NCBI GenBank assembly: GCA_034769895.1
Contig: CM068367.1
Coordinates: 1,312,139,046 to 1,312,203,045 of the forward strand
Source: Magicicada septendecula
Taxonomy: Eukaryota > Arthropoda > Insecta > Hemiptera > Cicadidae
DNA: 64,000 nt
Reading direction: 5' to 3'
The notes under the pieces are model-generated. The model was not told the origin of the DNA, ran no database searches, and saw nothing but the letters and a program-made list of their open reading frames with translations. Of this stretch, positions 23,141 to 36,472 are shown in pieces (positions within the stretch are counted from its first letter, which is position 1; each line of letters starts with the position of its first letter). Made by a program: the position numbers and the translations under genes.

Positions 23141-23345
23141 ATCGGTATGGAGAACCATACATGACTTCCATATTCTAAGATTTATATTTAAATCTTAATA
23201 TCGCCTGCCAAGCGCGATATATTTTCTCTTATACATGATGTACATTAAAATGAAAAAATTTTAATTTTTTTGCTTGGCAACAAAATTATTTTATTTTTAA
23301 CAATTACCATTGTTTGAAAAAGTTTAAATAAATTTTCAAGTACTT
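23141..23345 (+). repeat. punctuation plus L module, variant with TCGCCTGCCAAGCGCGATAT
   Basis: Punctuation at 23141, then a short link containing 'ATATCGCCTGCC' and 'GCGCGATATATTTTC', then L. L reads 'AAAATGAAAAAATT', a TTGCTTGGCAACAAAATTAT segment, 'TTTTTAACAATTACCATTG' and 'TTTTCAAGTACTTTACTC'. Confidence 0.88.
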
Positions 23346-23832
23346 TACTCTTGTTAAAACGTAAAATGTTGCTGGTAAACTACCCCTTCCCCTTAACCGA
23401 TCTTCACCAAAATCGAAAGTCCCTGAGAACTCTACAATTCAGGGACGTATGCAAAAAATTATTTGATTCTGTTTGAATTTGCGGCAGTTATCGTTTGCCA
23501 TAGAAAATACGCTTGATAAAAAAACGTTGCTGGTAAACTACCCCTTCCCCTTAACCGATCTTCACCAAAAACAATAGGTCTTGAGTACTCTACAAATCAG
23601 GGCAGTATGCAAAACATTATTTGATTCTGTTTGAATTTGCAGCTGTTATCGTTTGCCATAGAAAATACCCTTGTTAAAAAAACGTTGCCGGTAAACTACC
23701 AGTTTCCCTCAACCGATCTTCACCAAAAACAATAGGTCACGAGTACTCTACAAATCAGGGTTGTATGCAAAAAATTATTTGATTCTGTTTGAATTTGCGG
23801 CAGTTATCGTTTGCCATAGAAAAAAAATCTAC

Positions 23833-23834
23833 AG

Positions 23835-23872
<38 letters not shown>

Positions 23873-24001
23873 ACACACAGACACTTTTCGGAAAACGACT
23901 TTTTTCATGTTTTGAGTGTAGTAGAATCAGAATCTGCAATAATCTCGAACACGATTTTTTTTGCCATCACCATACTTCCATTCCTTAAAGAATATGGAAG
24001 T
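23833..24001 (+). repeat. (CA)n microsatellite plus R module
   Basis: The microsatellite at 23833-23884 follows the last monomer's 'AAATCTACAGAC'. R then runs from ACTTTTCGGAAAACGAC through 'GTTTTGAGTGTAGTAGAATC', 'ATCTCGAACACGATTTTTTT' and 'GCCATCACCATACTTCCAT' to a palindrome ending ATGGAAGT. Confidence 0.9.
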
Positions 24002-24953
24002 AAAAAGTAAAATAAATGAAAAATATTATATTACATTAAAATGAAAAAATTATAATTTTATTGCCTGGCTACAAAATTATTTTATTTTTAACAATTACCA
24101 TTGTTTCAAAAAGTTTAAATAAATTTTCAAGTACTTTACTCTTGTTAAAACGTAAAAGGTTGCTGGTAAACTACCCCTTCCCCTTAACCGATCTTCACCA
24201 AAATCGAAAGTCGTTGAGACCTCTACAATTCAGGGACGTATGCAAAACATTAGTTGATTCTGTTTGAATTTGCGGCTGTTATCGTTTGCCATAGAAAATA
24301 CGCTTGATAAAAAAACGTTGCTGGTAAACTACCCCTTCCCCTTAACCGATCTTCACCAAAAACAATAGGTCTTTAGTACTCTACAAATCAGGGCAGTATG
24401 CAAAACATTATTTGATTCTGTTTGAATTTGCGGCTGTTATCGTTTGCCATAGAAAATAACCTTGTTAAAAAAACGTTGCTGGTAAACTACCCCTTTCCCT
24501 CAACCGATCTTCACCAAAAACAATACGTCTTGAGAACTCTACAATTTAGGGCTTCATACAAATAATCTTTTGATTCTGTTTGAATTTGCGGCTGTTATCG
24601 TTTGCCATAAGAAATACCCTTGTTAAAACATAAAACGTTACAGGTAAACTACCCCTTTCCCTTAACCGATCTTCACCAAAATCAACAGATCGTGAGAACT
24701 CTACAATTCAGGGCAGTATGCGAAACATTATTTGATTCTGTTTGAATTTGCGGCTGTTATCGTTTGCCAAACAAACAAAATTACCCTTGCTAAAAAAAAA
24801 CCGTTGCCGGTAAATTACCCCTTTCCCTCAACCGATCTTCACCAAAAACAATAGGTCGCGAGTACTCTGCAAATCAGGGCTGCATGCAAAAAATTATTTG
24901 ATTCTGTTTGAATTTGCGGCAGTTATCGTTTGCCATAGAAAAAAAATCTACAG

Positions 24954-25105
24954 TAGACAGACAGACAGACACACACACAGACACTTTTCGGGAAACGACT
25001 TTTTTTCGTGTTTTGAGTGTAGTAGAATCAGAATCTGCAATAATCTCGAACACGATTTTTTTTGCCATCACCATACTTCCATTCCTTAAGGAATATGGAA
25101 GTAAA
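24954..25105 (+). repeat. (GACA)n microsatellite plus R module followed by punctuation
   Basis: Microsatellite at 24954-24984, R to 25102. The next punctuation module (25107) starts within 5 bp of the R palindrome, so two cassettes are head-to-tail here. Confidence 0.9.
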
Positions 25106-25992
25106 TATCGGTATGGAGAACCATACATGACTTCCATATTCTAAGATTTATATTTAAAATCATTTTCAGCCAAACAGCCAGGCTGTGTCTTACCTGCCTT
25201 TTTATTGCTGTATTAAATGAAAAATATTATATTACATTAAAATGAAAAAATTATAATTTTATTGCCTGGCAACAAAATTATTTTATTTTTAACAATTACC
25301 ATTGTTTCAAAAAGTTTAAATAAATTTTCAAGTACTTTACTCTTGTTAAAACGTAAAAGGTTGCAGGTAAACTACCCCTTCCCCTTAACCAATCTTCACC
25401 AAAATCAACAGATCTTGAGACCTCTATAATTCAGAGCTGTATACGAAACATTATTTGATTCTGTTTGAATTTGCGGCTGTTATCGTTTGCCATATAAAAT
25501 ACCCTTGTTAAAAAAACGTTGCCGGTAAACTACCCCATTCCCTCAACCGATCTTCACCAAAAACAATAGGTCTTGAGAACTCTACAATTTAGGGCTGTAT
25601 GCAAATAATCTTTTGATTCTGTTTGAATTTGCGGCTGTTATCGTTTGCCATAGGAAATACCCTTGTTAAAACATAAAATGTTACAGGTAAACTACCCCTT
25701 TCCCTTAACCGATCTTCACCAAAATCAACAGATCTTGAGAACTCTACAATTCAGGGCTGTATACGAAACATTATTTGATTCTGTTTGAATTTGCGGCTGT
25801 TATCGTTTGCCAAACAAACAAAATTACCCTTGCTAAAAAAAACCGTTGCAGGTAAACTACCCCTTTCCCTCAACCGATCTTCACCAAAAACAATAGGTCG
25901 CGAGTACTCTGCAAATCAGGACTGCATGCGAAACATTATTTGATTCTGTTTGAATTTGCGGCAGTTATCGTTTGCCATAGAAAAAAAATCTA

Positions 25993-26011
25993 CAGACAGA
26001 CAGACAGACAC

Positions 26012-26046
<35 letters not shown>

Positions 26047-26173
26047 CACAGACACTTTTCGGAAAACGACTTTTTTTCATGTTTTGAGTGTAGTAGAATC
26101 AGAATCTACAATAATCTCGAACACGATTTTTTTGCCATCACCATACTTCCATTTCCTTAAGGAACATGGAAGT
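25993..26173 (+). repeat. (GACA)n microsatellite plus R module before the spacer
   Basis: Microsatellite of about 63 bp, R to 26173, palindrome form CCTTAAGGAACATGGAAGT. Confidence 0.9.
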
Positions 26174-26561
26174 AAAACGCTGATACACATAATCAAAATA
26201 TGAATTGTACCTAGATATTAGTATTTAAAAATAAAGAATTAATTTGATTAAATTGTCTTTTATTTAAACAACGCGAAAAAGCGGATACCGCCCATTATTT
26301 GTTTTCTGTGACTTTGTGAAAACGAAAATTATTTTGTTTACGTATCCATGGTTACGTACCATAGAACGATATTTTATTGAAATTCTCAAGTTTTCGGTCG
26401 AATAAATGTATAACATCAATACAAAAATCGGTATGGAGAACCATACATGACTTCCATGTTGTAAGATTTATGTTTAAAATAATTTACTTGAATTCGGTTC
26501 GGTAATTTCTAAAAAAATATCGCCCACCCTCAAACTAATTTCACTATTTATAAATATTTTT
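26174..26561 (+). repeat. unit spacer module (unit 2)
   Basis: Non-monomer sequence starting AAAACGCTGATACACATAA, with an embedded punctuation copy at 26427. The same spacer is at 19976-20362, 32378-32766 and 45790-46178. Unit 4 lost it by deletion. No coding potential seen. Confidence 0.9.
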
Positions 26562-27460
26562 ACTTCCATGTTCCTTAAGGAAATGGAAGTATGGTGATGG
26601 CAAAAAAAATCGTGTTCGAGATTATTGCAGATTCTGATTGTACTACACTCAAAACATGAAAAAAGTCGTTTTTCGAAAAGTGTCTGTGTGTCTGTCTGTG
26701 TGTCTATCTGTAGATTTTTTTTTCTATGGCAAAAGATAACTGCCGCAAATTAAAACAGAATCAAATAATTTTTTGCGTACAGCTCTGATTTGTAGAGTAC
26801 TCACGACCTATTGTTTTTGGTGAAGATCGGTTGAGGCAAAGGGGTAGTTTACCATCAACGGTTTTTTTTATCAAGGGCAATTTTTTTTTTGGCGAACGAT
26901 AACAGCCGCAAATTCAAACAGAATCAAATAATGTTTCGCATACAGCCCTGAATTGTAGAGTTCTCAAGACCTATTGTTTTTGGTGAAGATCGGTTAAGGG
27001 GAAGGGGTAGTTTACTAGCAACGTTTTATGTTTTAATAAGGGTATTTTCTATGGCAAACGATAACAGCCGCAAATTCAAACAGAATCAAAAGATTATTTG
27101 TATACAGCCCTAAATTATAGAGTACTCAAGACATATTGTTTTTGGTGAAGATCGGTTAAGGGGAAGGGGTAGTTTACCAGTAACGTTTTTTATCAAGGGT
27201 AATTTTCTATGGCAAACGATAACAGCTGCAAATTCAAACAAAATCAAATAATCTTTTGCATACGTCCCTGAATTGTAGAGTTCTCACGGTCTTTCGATTT
27301 TGGTGAAGATCGGTTGAGGGGAAGGGGTAGTTTACCAGCAACCGTTTACGTTTTAACAACAGTAAAGTACTTGAAAATTCATTTAAACTTTTTGAAACAA
27401 TGGTAATTATTAAAAATAAAATAATTTTGTTGCCAGGCAATAAAATTATAATTTTTTCAT
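26562..27460 (-). repeat. inverted cassette closing unit 2
   Basis: Reads as the reverse complement of a cassette: R (26562-26680), (TGTC)n-type microsatellite 26681-26710, about four monomers, then L to about 27460. The R palindrome faces the spacer, so each unit carries forward and inverted cassettes pointing at each other across about 390 bp. Confidence 0.92.
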
Positions 27461-27568
27461 TTTAGTGTAAATCATGTATGAGTGAGAATATATCGTTCGT
27501 GGCAGACAAGCATGTCTCAATTATGTAATGTTTACGTTTCCATTTTATTATTATGATTACTGCAATAA
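27461..27568. repeat. unit tail
   Basis: Contains 'GTAAATCATGTATGAGTG', 'TATATCGTTCGTGGCAG' and 'TATTATTATGATTACTGCA'. It is the reverse complement of the sequence that follows the giant (TG)n tracts at 49945-50047 and 60340-60470, which links the tails to those blocks. Confidence 0.85.
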
Positions 27569-27634
27569 ATATCGGTATGGAGAACCATTCATGACTTCCA
27601 TGTTCTAAGATTTATATTTAAAATCATATTCGAA

Positions 27635-27865
27635 ATGAAATATTTCCATAAAAACTACGTCTTTCTACTTATTGCTTCAGCATTAACCACAGTACTGTGG
27701 TCACTAACGTATACCACCACCACCTCACGTTTTCGCACTCGATTTTCACCGATGATGGCAGTCGATGGCACTGCCGAAAAGTCTGGTTTTGCAGAAAACA
27801 TTGGACTACGGCTAAAGAGCTCGGGAAGCAGTTTTAACAAAAAACTACTTCTTTGTTGCCGATAA
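27635..27865 (+). other. ORF-like segment of unit 3, 76 codons
   Basis: As unit 2, but with a 6-bp (ACC)n expansion and one conservative change (R6K). Confidence 0.35.
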
Positions 27866-30037
27866 CGTAGTACACATACAAAAAATTCTCCCCTACAACT
27901 TCAACTATAATTTTTTAATAGAAAATTACCCCCACCCCGTTCACCTAACTTCTTCATTTATAGATATTTCATCTACGTTTCTACAGTGGATTACTATGAG
28001 CTTCTTATCGGGATACTTTATTTATAAAAATTAAGTACTTTACTCTTGTTAAATCATAAAATGTTTCTGGTAAACTACCCCTTTCTCTTAACCGATCTTC
28101 TCCAAAATCAACAGACCTTCCGTCCTCTACAATTCAGGGAAGCATGCAAAAAAATATTTGATTCTGTTTGAATGTGCGGCAGTTATCGTTCGTCATGGAA
28201 ACATTTCTGTTGTTACAACATAAAATGTTGCAGGTAAACTACCCCTTTCCCTTAACCGATCTTCACCAAAATCAATAGACCTTGAGCTCTCTGCAAATCA
28301 GGAAAGGGTGCAAAAAATTATTTGATTCTCTTTGAATTTTCGGCAGTTATCGTTCGTCATAAAAAATTACCCTTTTTAAAACATAAAGTTGCTGATAAAC
28401 TACCCCTTCCCATAACTGATCTTCAACAAAATCAACAGACCTTGAGTTCTCTTTAGTTCAAAAAGGTATGCAAAAACCTAGTTGATTCTGTTTGAATTTA
28501 AGGCAGTTACCGTTCGTCATATAAAAAATTACCCTTGTTAAAACATAAAATGTTGCTGGTAAACTACCCCTTTCCCTTAACCGATCTTCACCAACACCAA
28601 TACGTATTGAGAACTCTACAATACAGGGCTGTATGCAAAACATCATTTGATTCTGTTTGAATTTGCGGCTGTTATCGTTTACTATAGGAAAAAATTACCC
28701 TTGATAAAAAACCGTTGCAGGTAAACTACCCCTTTCCCTTAACCGATCTTCATCAAAAACGAAAGATCTTAGGCACTCTACAATTCAGGCCTGCATGCAA
28801 ACAATTATTTGATTCTCATTGAATTTACGGCAGTTATCGTTCGTCAAAAAAAAATACCCTTGTTAAAACATAAAACGTTGCCGGTAAACTACCCCTTTCC
28901 CTTAACCGATCTTCAACAAAATCAACAGACCTTGAGTTCTGTATAATTTAAAAAGGTATGCAGAAGAGTAGTTGATTCTGTTTGAATGTACGGCAGTTAT
29001 CGTTCGTCAAAAAAAAATTACCCTTGATAAAACATAAAATGTTGCTGGTAAACAACCCTATTCCCTTAACCGATCTTCACCAAAACCAACAGGTCTTGCG
29101 AACTCTACATTTCAGGGCTGTATGCAAAATATTATATGATTCTGTTTGAATTTGCGGCTGTTATCTTTTGCCACATAAAATACCCTTGATAAAACAAAAA
29201 ACGTGTCTGGTAAACTACCCCTTTCCCTTAACCGATCTTCACCAAAAACAATAGGTCTTTAGTACTCAACAAAACAGGGCTGTATGCAAAAAATTATTTG
29301 ATTCTGTTCGAATTTGCGGCTGTTATCGTTTGCCATAGAAAATATCGGTATGGAGAACCATACATGACTTCCATATTCTAAGACTTATATTTAAATCTTA
29401 ATATCGCCTGCCAAGCGCGATATATTTTCTCTTATACATGATGTACATTAAAATGAAAAAATTTTAATTTTTTTGCTTGGCAACAAAATTATTTTATTTT
29501 TAACAATTACCATTGTTTGAAAAAGTTTAAATAAATTTTCAAGTACTTTACTCTTGTTAAAACGTAAAATGTTGCTGGTAAACTACCCCTTTCCCTTAAC
29601 CGATCTTCACCAAAATCGAAAGTCCCTGAGAACTCTACAATTCAGGGACGTATGCAAAAAATTATTTGATTCTGTTTGAATTTGCGGCAGTTATCGTTTG
29701 CCATAGAAAATACGCTTGATAAAAAAACGTTGCTGGTAAACTACCCCTTCCCCTTAACCGATCTTCACCAAAAACAATAGGTCTTGAGTACTCTACAAAT
29801 CAGGGCAGTATGCAAAACATTATTTGATTCTGTTTGAATTTGCAGCTGTTATCGTTTGCCATAGAAAATACCCTTGTTAAAAAAACGTTGCCGGTAAACT
29901 ACCAGTTTCCCTCAACCGATCTTCACCAAAAACAATAGGTCACGAGTACTCTACAAATCAGGGTTGTATGCAAAAAATTATTTGATTCTGTTTGAATTTG
30001 CGGCAGTTATCGTTTGCCATAGAAAAAAAATCTACAG

Positions 30038-30073
<36 letters not shown>

Positions 30074-32377
30074 ACACACAGACACTTTTCGGAAAACGAC
30101 TTTTTTCATGTTTTGAGTGTAGTAGAATCAGAATCTGCAATAATCTCGAACACGATTTTTTTTGCCATCACCATACTTCCATTCCTTAAAGAATATGGAA
30201 GTAAAAAGTAAAATAAATGAAAAATATTATATTACATTAAAATGAAAAAATTATAATTTTATTGCCTGGCTACAAAATTATTTTATTTTTAACAATTACC
30301 ATTGTTTCAAAAAGTTTAAATAAATTTTCAAGTACTTTACTCTTGTTAAAACGTAAAAGGTTGCTGGTAAACTACCCCTTCCCCTTAACCGATCTTCACC
30401 AAAATCGAAAGTCATTGAGACCTCTACAATTCAGGGACGTATGCAAAACATTAGTTGATTCTGTTTGAATTTGCGGCTGTTATCGTTTGCCATAGAAAAT
30501 ACGCTTGATAAAAAAACGTTGCTGGTAAACTACCCCTTCCCCTTAACCGATCTTCACCAAAAACAACAGGTCTTTAGTACTCTACAAATCAGGGCAGTAT
30601 GCAAAACATTATTTGATTCTGTTTGAATTTGCGGCTGTTATCGTTTGCCATAGAAAATAACCTTGTTAAAAAAACGTTGCTGGTAAACTACCCCTTTCCC
30701 TCAACCGATCTTCACCAAAAACAATACGTCTTGAGAACTCTACAATTTAGGGCTTCATACAAATAATCTTTTGATTCTGTTTGAATTTGCGGCTGTTATC
30801 GTTTGCCATAAGAAATACCCTTGTTAAAACATAAAACGTTACAGGTAAACTACCCCTTTCCCTTAACCGATCTTCACCAAAATCAACAGATCGTGAGAAC
30901 TCTACAATTCAGGGCAGTATGCGAAACATTATTTGATTCTGTTTGAATTTGCGGCTGTTATCGTTTGCCAAACAAACAAAATTACCCTTGCTAAAAAAAA
31001 ACCGTTGCCAGTAAATTACCCCTTTCCCTCAACCGATCTTCACCAAAAACAATAGGTCGCGAGTACTCTGCAAATCAGGGCTGCATGCAAAAAATTATTT
31101 GATTCTGTTTGAATTTGCGGCAGTTATCGTTTGCCATAGAAAAAAAATCTACAGTAGACAGACAGACAGACACACACACAGACACTTTTCGGGAAACGAC
31201 TTTTTTTCGTGTTTTGAGTGTAGTAGAATCAGAATCTGCAATAATCTCGAACACGATTTTTTTTGCCATCACCATACTTCCATTCCTTAAGGAATATGGA
31301 AGTAAATATCGGTATGGAGAACCATACATGACTTCCATATTCTAAGATTTATATTTAAAATCATTTTCAGCCAAACAGCCAGGCTGTGTCTTACCTGCCT
31401 TTTTATTGCTGTATTAAATGAAAAATATTATATTACATTAAAATGAAAAAATTATAATTTTATTGCCTGGCAACAAAATTATTTTATTTTTAACAATTAC
31501 CATTGTTTCAAAAAGTTTAAATAAATTTTCAAGTACTTTACTCTTGTTAAAACGTAAAAGGTTGCAGGTAAACTACCCCTTCCCCTTAACCGATCTTCAC
31601 CAAAATCAACAGATCTTGAGACCTCTATAATTCAGAGCTGTATACGAAACATTATTTGATTCTGTTTGAATTTGCGGCTGTTATCGTTTGCCATATAAAA
31701 TACCCTTGTTAAAAAAACGTTGCCGGTAAACTACCCCATTCCCTCAACCGATCTTCACCAAAAACAATAGGTCTTGAGAACTCTACAATTTAGGGCTGTA
31801 TGCAAATAATCTTTTGATTCTGTTTGAATTTGCGGCTGTTATCGTTTGCCATAGGAAATACCCTTGTTAAAACATAAAATGTTACAGGTAAACTACCCCT
31901 TTCCCTTAACCGATCTTCACCAAAATCAACAGATCTTGAGACCTCTACAATTCAGGGCTGTATACGAAACATTATTTGATTCTGTTTGAATTTGCGGCTG
32001 TTATCGTTTGCCAAACAAACAAAATTACCCTTGCTAAAAAAAACCGTTGCAGGTAAACTACCCCTTTCCCTCAACCGATCTTCACCAAAAACAATAGGTC
32101 GCGAGTACTCTGCAAATCAGGACTGCATGCGAAACATTATTTGATTCTGTTTGAATTTGCGGCAGTTATCGTTTGCCATAGAAAAAAAATCTACAGACAG
32201 ACAGACAGACACACAGACAGACAGACAGACAGATAGACAGACAGACAGACACACAGACACTTTTCGGAAAACGACTTTTTTTCATGTTTTGAGTGTAGTA
32301 GAATCAGAATCTACAATAATCTCGAACACGATTTTTTTGCCATCACCATACTTCCATTTCCTTAAGGAACATGGAAG

Positions 32378-32766
32378 TAAAACGCTGATACACATAATCA
32401 AAATATGAATTGTACCTAGATATTAGTATTTAAAAATAAAGAATTAATTTGATTAAATTGTCTTTTATTTAAACAACGCGTAAAAGCGGATACCGCCCAT
32501 TATTTGTTTTCTGTGACTTTGTGAAAACGAAAATTATTTTGTTTACGTATCCATGGTTACGTACCATAGAACGATATTTTATTGAAATTCTCAAGTTTTC
32601 GGTCGAATAAATGTATAACATCAATACAAAAATCGGTATGGAGAACCATACATGACTTCCATGTTGTAAGATTTATGTTTAAAATAATTTACTTGAATTC
32701 GGTTCGGTAATTTCTAAAAAAATATCGCCCACCCTCAAACTAATTTCACTATTTATAAATATTTTT
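32378..32766 (+). repeat. unit spacer module (unit 3)
   Basis: Same module, punctuation at 32632. Confidence 0.9.
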
Positions 32767-33839
32767 ACTTCCATGTTCCTTAAGGAAATGGAAGTATGGT
32801 GATGGCAAAAAAAATCGTGTTCGAGATTATTGCAGATTCTGATTGTACTACACTCAAAACATGAAAAAAGTCGTTTTTCGAAAAGTGTCTGTGTGTCTGT
32901 CTGTGTGTCTATCTGTAGATTTTTTTTTCTATGGCAAACGATAACTGCCGCAAATTAAAACAGAATCAAATAATTTTTTGCGTACAGCTCTGATTTGTAG
33001 AGTACTCACGACCTATTGTTTTTGGTGAAGATCGGTTGAGGCAAAGGGGTAGTTTACCATCAACGGTTTTTTTTATCAAGGGCAATTTTTTTTTTGGCGA
33101 ACGATAACAGCCGCAAATTCAAACAGAATCAAATAATGTTTCGCATACAGCCCTGAATTGTAGAGTTCTCAAGACCTATTGTTTTTGGTGAAGATCGGTT
33201 AAGGGGAAGGGGTAGTTTACTAGCAACGTTTTATGTTTTAATAAGGGTATTTTCTATGGCAAACGATAACAGCCGCAAATTCAAACAGAATCAAAAGATT
33301 ATTTGTATACAGCCCTAAATTATAGAGTACTCAAGACATATTGTTTTTGGTGAAGATCGGTTAAGGGGAAGGGGTAGTTTACCAGTAACGTTTTTTATCA
33401 AGGGTAATTTTCTATGGCAAACGATAACAGCTGCAAATTCAAACAAAATCAAATAATCTTTTGCATACGTCCCTGAATTGTAGAGTTCTCACGGTCTTTC
33501 GATTTTGGTGAAGATCGGTTGAGGGGAAGGGGTAGTTTACCAGCAACCGTTTACGTTTTAACAACAGTAAAGTACTTGAAAATTCATTTAAACTTTTTGA
33601 AACAATGGTAATTATTAAAAATAAAATAATTTTGTTGCCAGGCAATAAAATTATAATTTTTTCATTTTAGTGTAAATCATGTATGAGTGAGAATATATCG
33701 TTCGTGGCAGACAAGCATGTCTCAATTATGTAATGTTTACGTTTCCATTTTATTATTATGATTACTGCAATAAATATCGGTATGGAGAACCATTCATGAC
33801 TTCCATGTTCTAAGATTTATATTTAAAATCATATTCGAA

Positions 33840-34070
33840 ATGAAATATTTCCATAAAAACTACGTCTTTCTACTTATTGCTTCAGCATTAACCACAGTAC
33901 TGTGGTCACTAACGTATACCACCACCACCTCACGTTTTCGCACTCGATTTTCACCGATGATGGCAGTCGATGGCACTGCCGAAAAGTCTGGTTTTGCAGA
34001 AAACATTGGACTACGGCTAAAGAGCTCGGGAAGCAGTTTTAACAAAAAACTACTTCTTTGTTGCCGATAA
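33840..34070 (+). other. ORF-like segment of unit 4, 76 codons
   Basis: Same predicted peptide as the unit 3 copy. Confidence 0.35.
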
Positions 34071-36243
34071 CGTAGTACACATACAAAAAATTCTCCCCTA
34101 CAACTTCAACTATAATTTTTTAATAGAAAATTACCCCCACCCCGTTCACCTAACTTCTTCATTTATAGATATTTCATCTACGTTTCTACAGTGGATTACT
34201 ATGAGCTTCTTATCGGGATACTTTATTTATAAAAATTAAGTACTTTACTCTTGTTAAATCATAAAATGTTTCTGGTAAACTACCCCTTTCTCTTAACCGA
34301 TCTTCTCCAAAATCAACAGACCTTCCGTCCTCTACAATTCAGGGAAGCATGCAAAAAAATATTTGATTCTGTTTGAATGTGCGGCAGTTATCGTTCGTCA
34401 TGGAAACATTTCTGTTGTTACAACATAAAATGTTGCAGGTAAACTACCCCTTTCCCTTAACCGATCTTCACCAAAATCAATAGACCTTGAGCTCTCTGCA
34501 ACTCAGGAAAGGGTGCAAAAAATTATTTGATTCTCATTGAATTTTCGGCAGTTATCGTTCGTCATAAAAAATTACCCTTTTTAAAACATAAAGTTGCTGA
34601 TAAACTACCCCTTCCCATAACTGATCTTCAACAAAATCAACAGACCTTGAGTTCTCTTTAGTTCAAAAAGGTATGCAAAAACCTAGTTGATTCTGTTTGA
34701 ATTTACGGCAGTTACCGTTCGTCATATAAAAAATTACCCTTGTTAAAACATAAAATGTTGCTGGTAAACTACCCCTTTCCCTTAACCGATCTTCACCAAC
34801 ACCAATACGTATTGAGAACTCTACAATACAGGGCTGTATGCAAAACATCATTTGATTCTGTTTGAATTTGCGGCTGTTATCGTTTACTATAGGAAAAAAT
34901 TACCCTTGATAAAAAACCGTTGCAGGTAAACTACCCCTTTCCCTTAACCGATCTTCATCAAAAACGAAAGATCTTAGGCACTCTACAATTCAGGCCTGCA
35001 TGCAAACAATTATTTGATTCTCTTTGAATTTACGGCAGTTATCGTTCGTCATAAAAAAAATACCCTTGTTAAAACATAAAACGTTGCCGGAAAACTACCC
35101 CTTTCCCTTAACCGATCTTCAACAAAATCAACAGACCTTGAGTTCTGTATAATTTAAAAAGGTATGCAGAAGAGTAGTTGATTCTGTTTTAATGTACGGC
35201 AATTATCGTTCGTCAAAAAAAAATTACCCTTGATAAAACATAAAATGTTGCTGGTAAACAACCCTATTCCCTTAACCGATCTTCACCAAAACCAACAGGT
35301 CTTGCGAACTCTACATTTCAGGGCTGTATGCAAAATATTATATGATTCTGTTTGAATTTGCGGCTGTTATCGTTTGCCATATAAAATACCCTTGATAAAA
35401 CAAAAAACGTGTCTGGTAAACTACCCCTTTCCCTTAACCGATCTTCACCAAAAACAATAGGTCTTTAGTACTCAACAAAACAGGGCTGTATGCAAAACAT
35501 TATTTGATTCTGGTCGAATTTGCGGCTGTTATCGTTTGCCATAGAAAATATCGGTATGGAGAACCATACATGACTTCCATATTCTAAGATTTATATTTAA
35601 ATCTTAATATCGCCTGCCAAGCGCGATATATTTTCTCTTATACATGATGTACATTAAAATGAAAAAATTTTAATTTTTTTGCTTGGCAACAAAATTATTT
35701 TATTTTTAACAATTACCATTGTTTGAAAAAGTTTAAATAAATTTTCAAGTACTTTACTCTTGTTAAAACGTAAAATGTTGCTGGTAAACTACCCCTTCCC
35801 CTTAACCGATCTTCACCAAAATCGAAAGTCCCTGAGACCTCTACAATTCAGGGACGTATGCAAAAAATTATTTGATTCTGTTTGAATTTGCGGCAGTTAT
35901 CGTTTGCCATAGAAAATACGCTTGATAAAAAAACGTTGCTGGTAAACTACCCCTTCCCCAAAACCGATCTTCACCAAAAACAATAGGTCTTGAGTACTGT
36001 ACAAATCAGGGCTGTATGCAAAACATTATTTGATTCTGTTTGAATTTGCAGCTGTTATCGTTTGCCATAGAAAATACCCTTGTTAAAAAAACGTTGCCAG
36101 TAAACTACCAGTTTCCCTCAACCGATCTTAACCAAAAACAATAGGTCACGAGTACTCTACAAATCAGGGCTGTATGCAAAAAATTATTTGATTCTGTTTG
36201 AATTTGCGGCAGTTATCGTTTGCCATAGAAAAAAAATCTACAG

Positions 36244-36283
<40 letters not shown>

Positions 36284-36472
36284 ACACACAGACACTTTTC
36301 GGAAAACGACTTTTTTTCATGTTTTGAGTGTAGTAGAATCAGAATCTGCAATAATCTCGAACACGATTTTTTTTGCCATCACCATACTTCCATTCCTTAA
36401 AGAAGATGGAAGTAAAAAGTAAAATAAATGAAAAATATTATATTACATTAAAGTGAAAAAATTATAATTTTA

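Larger units (their letters stand above)
21371..27568 (+). repeat. higher-order unit 2 (6198 bp, reference unit)
   Basis: Complete unit whose modules are annotated individually below. It starts at a punctuation module (21373) and ends just before the next unit's punctuation module. By eye it is nearly identical to unit 3 over its whole length. Confidence 0.93.
27569..33773 (+). repeat. higher-order unit 3 (6205 bp)
   Basis: Same module order as unit 2. Punctuation 27571, 29344, 31308 and 32632; microsatellite+R at 30036-30202, 31155-31303 and 32194-32377; spacer 32378-32766; inverted cassette 32767 to about 33665. In the roughly 1.1 kb from the spacer punctuation to the unit end I noticed only one or two differences from unit 2. 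Confidence 0.93.
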
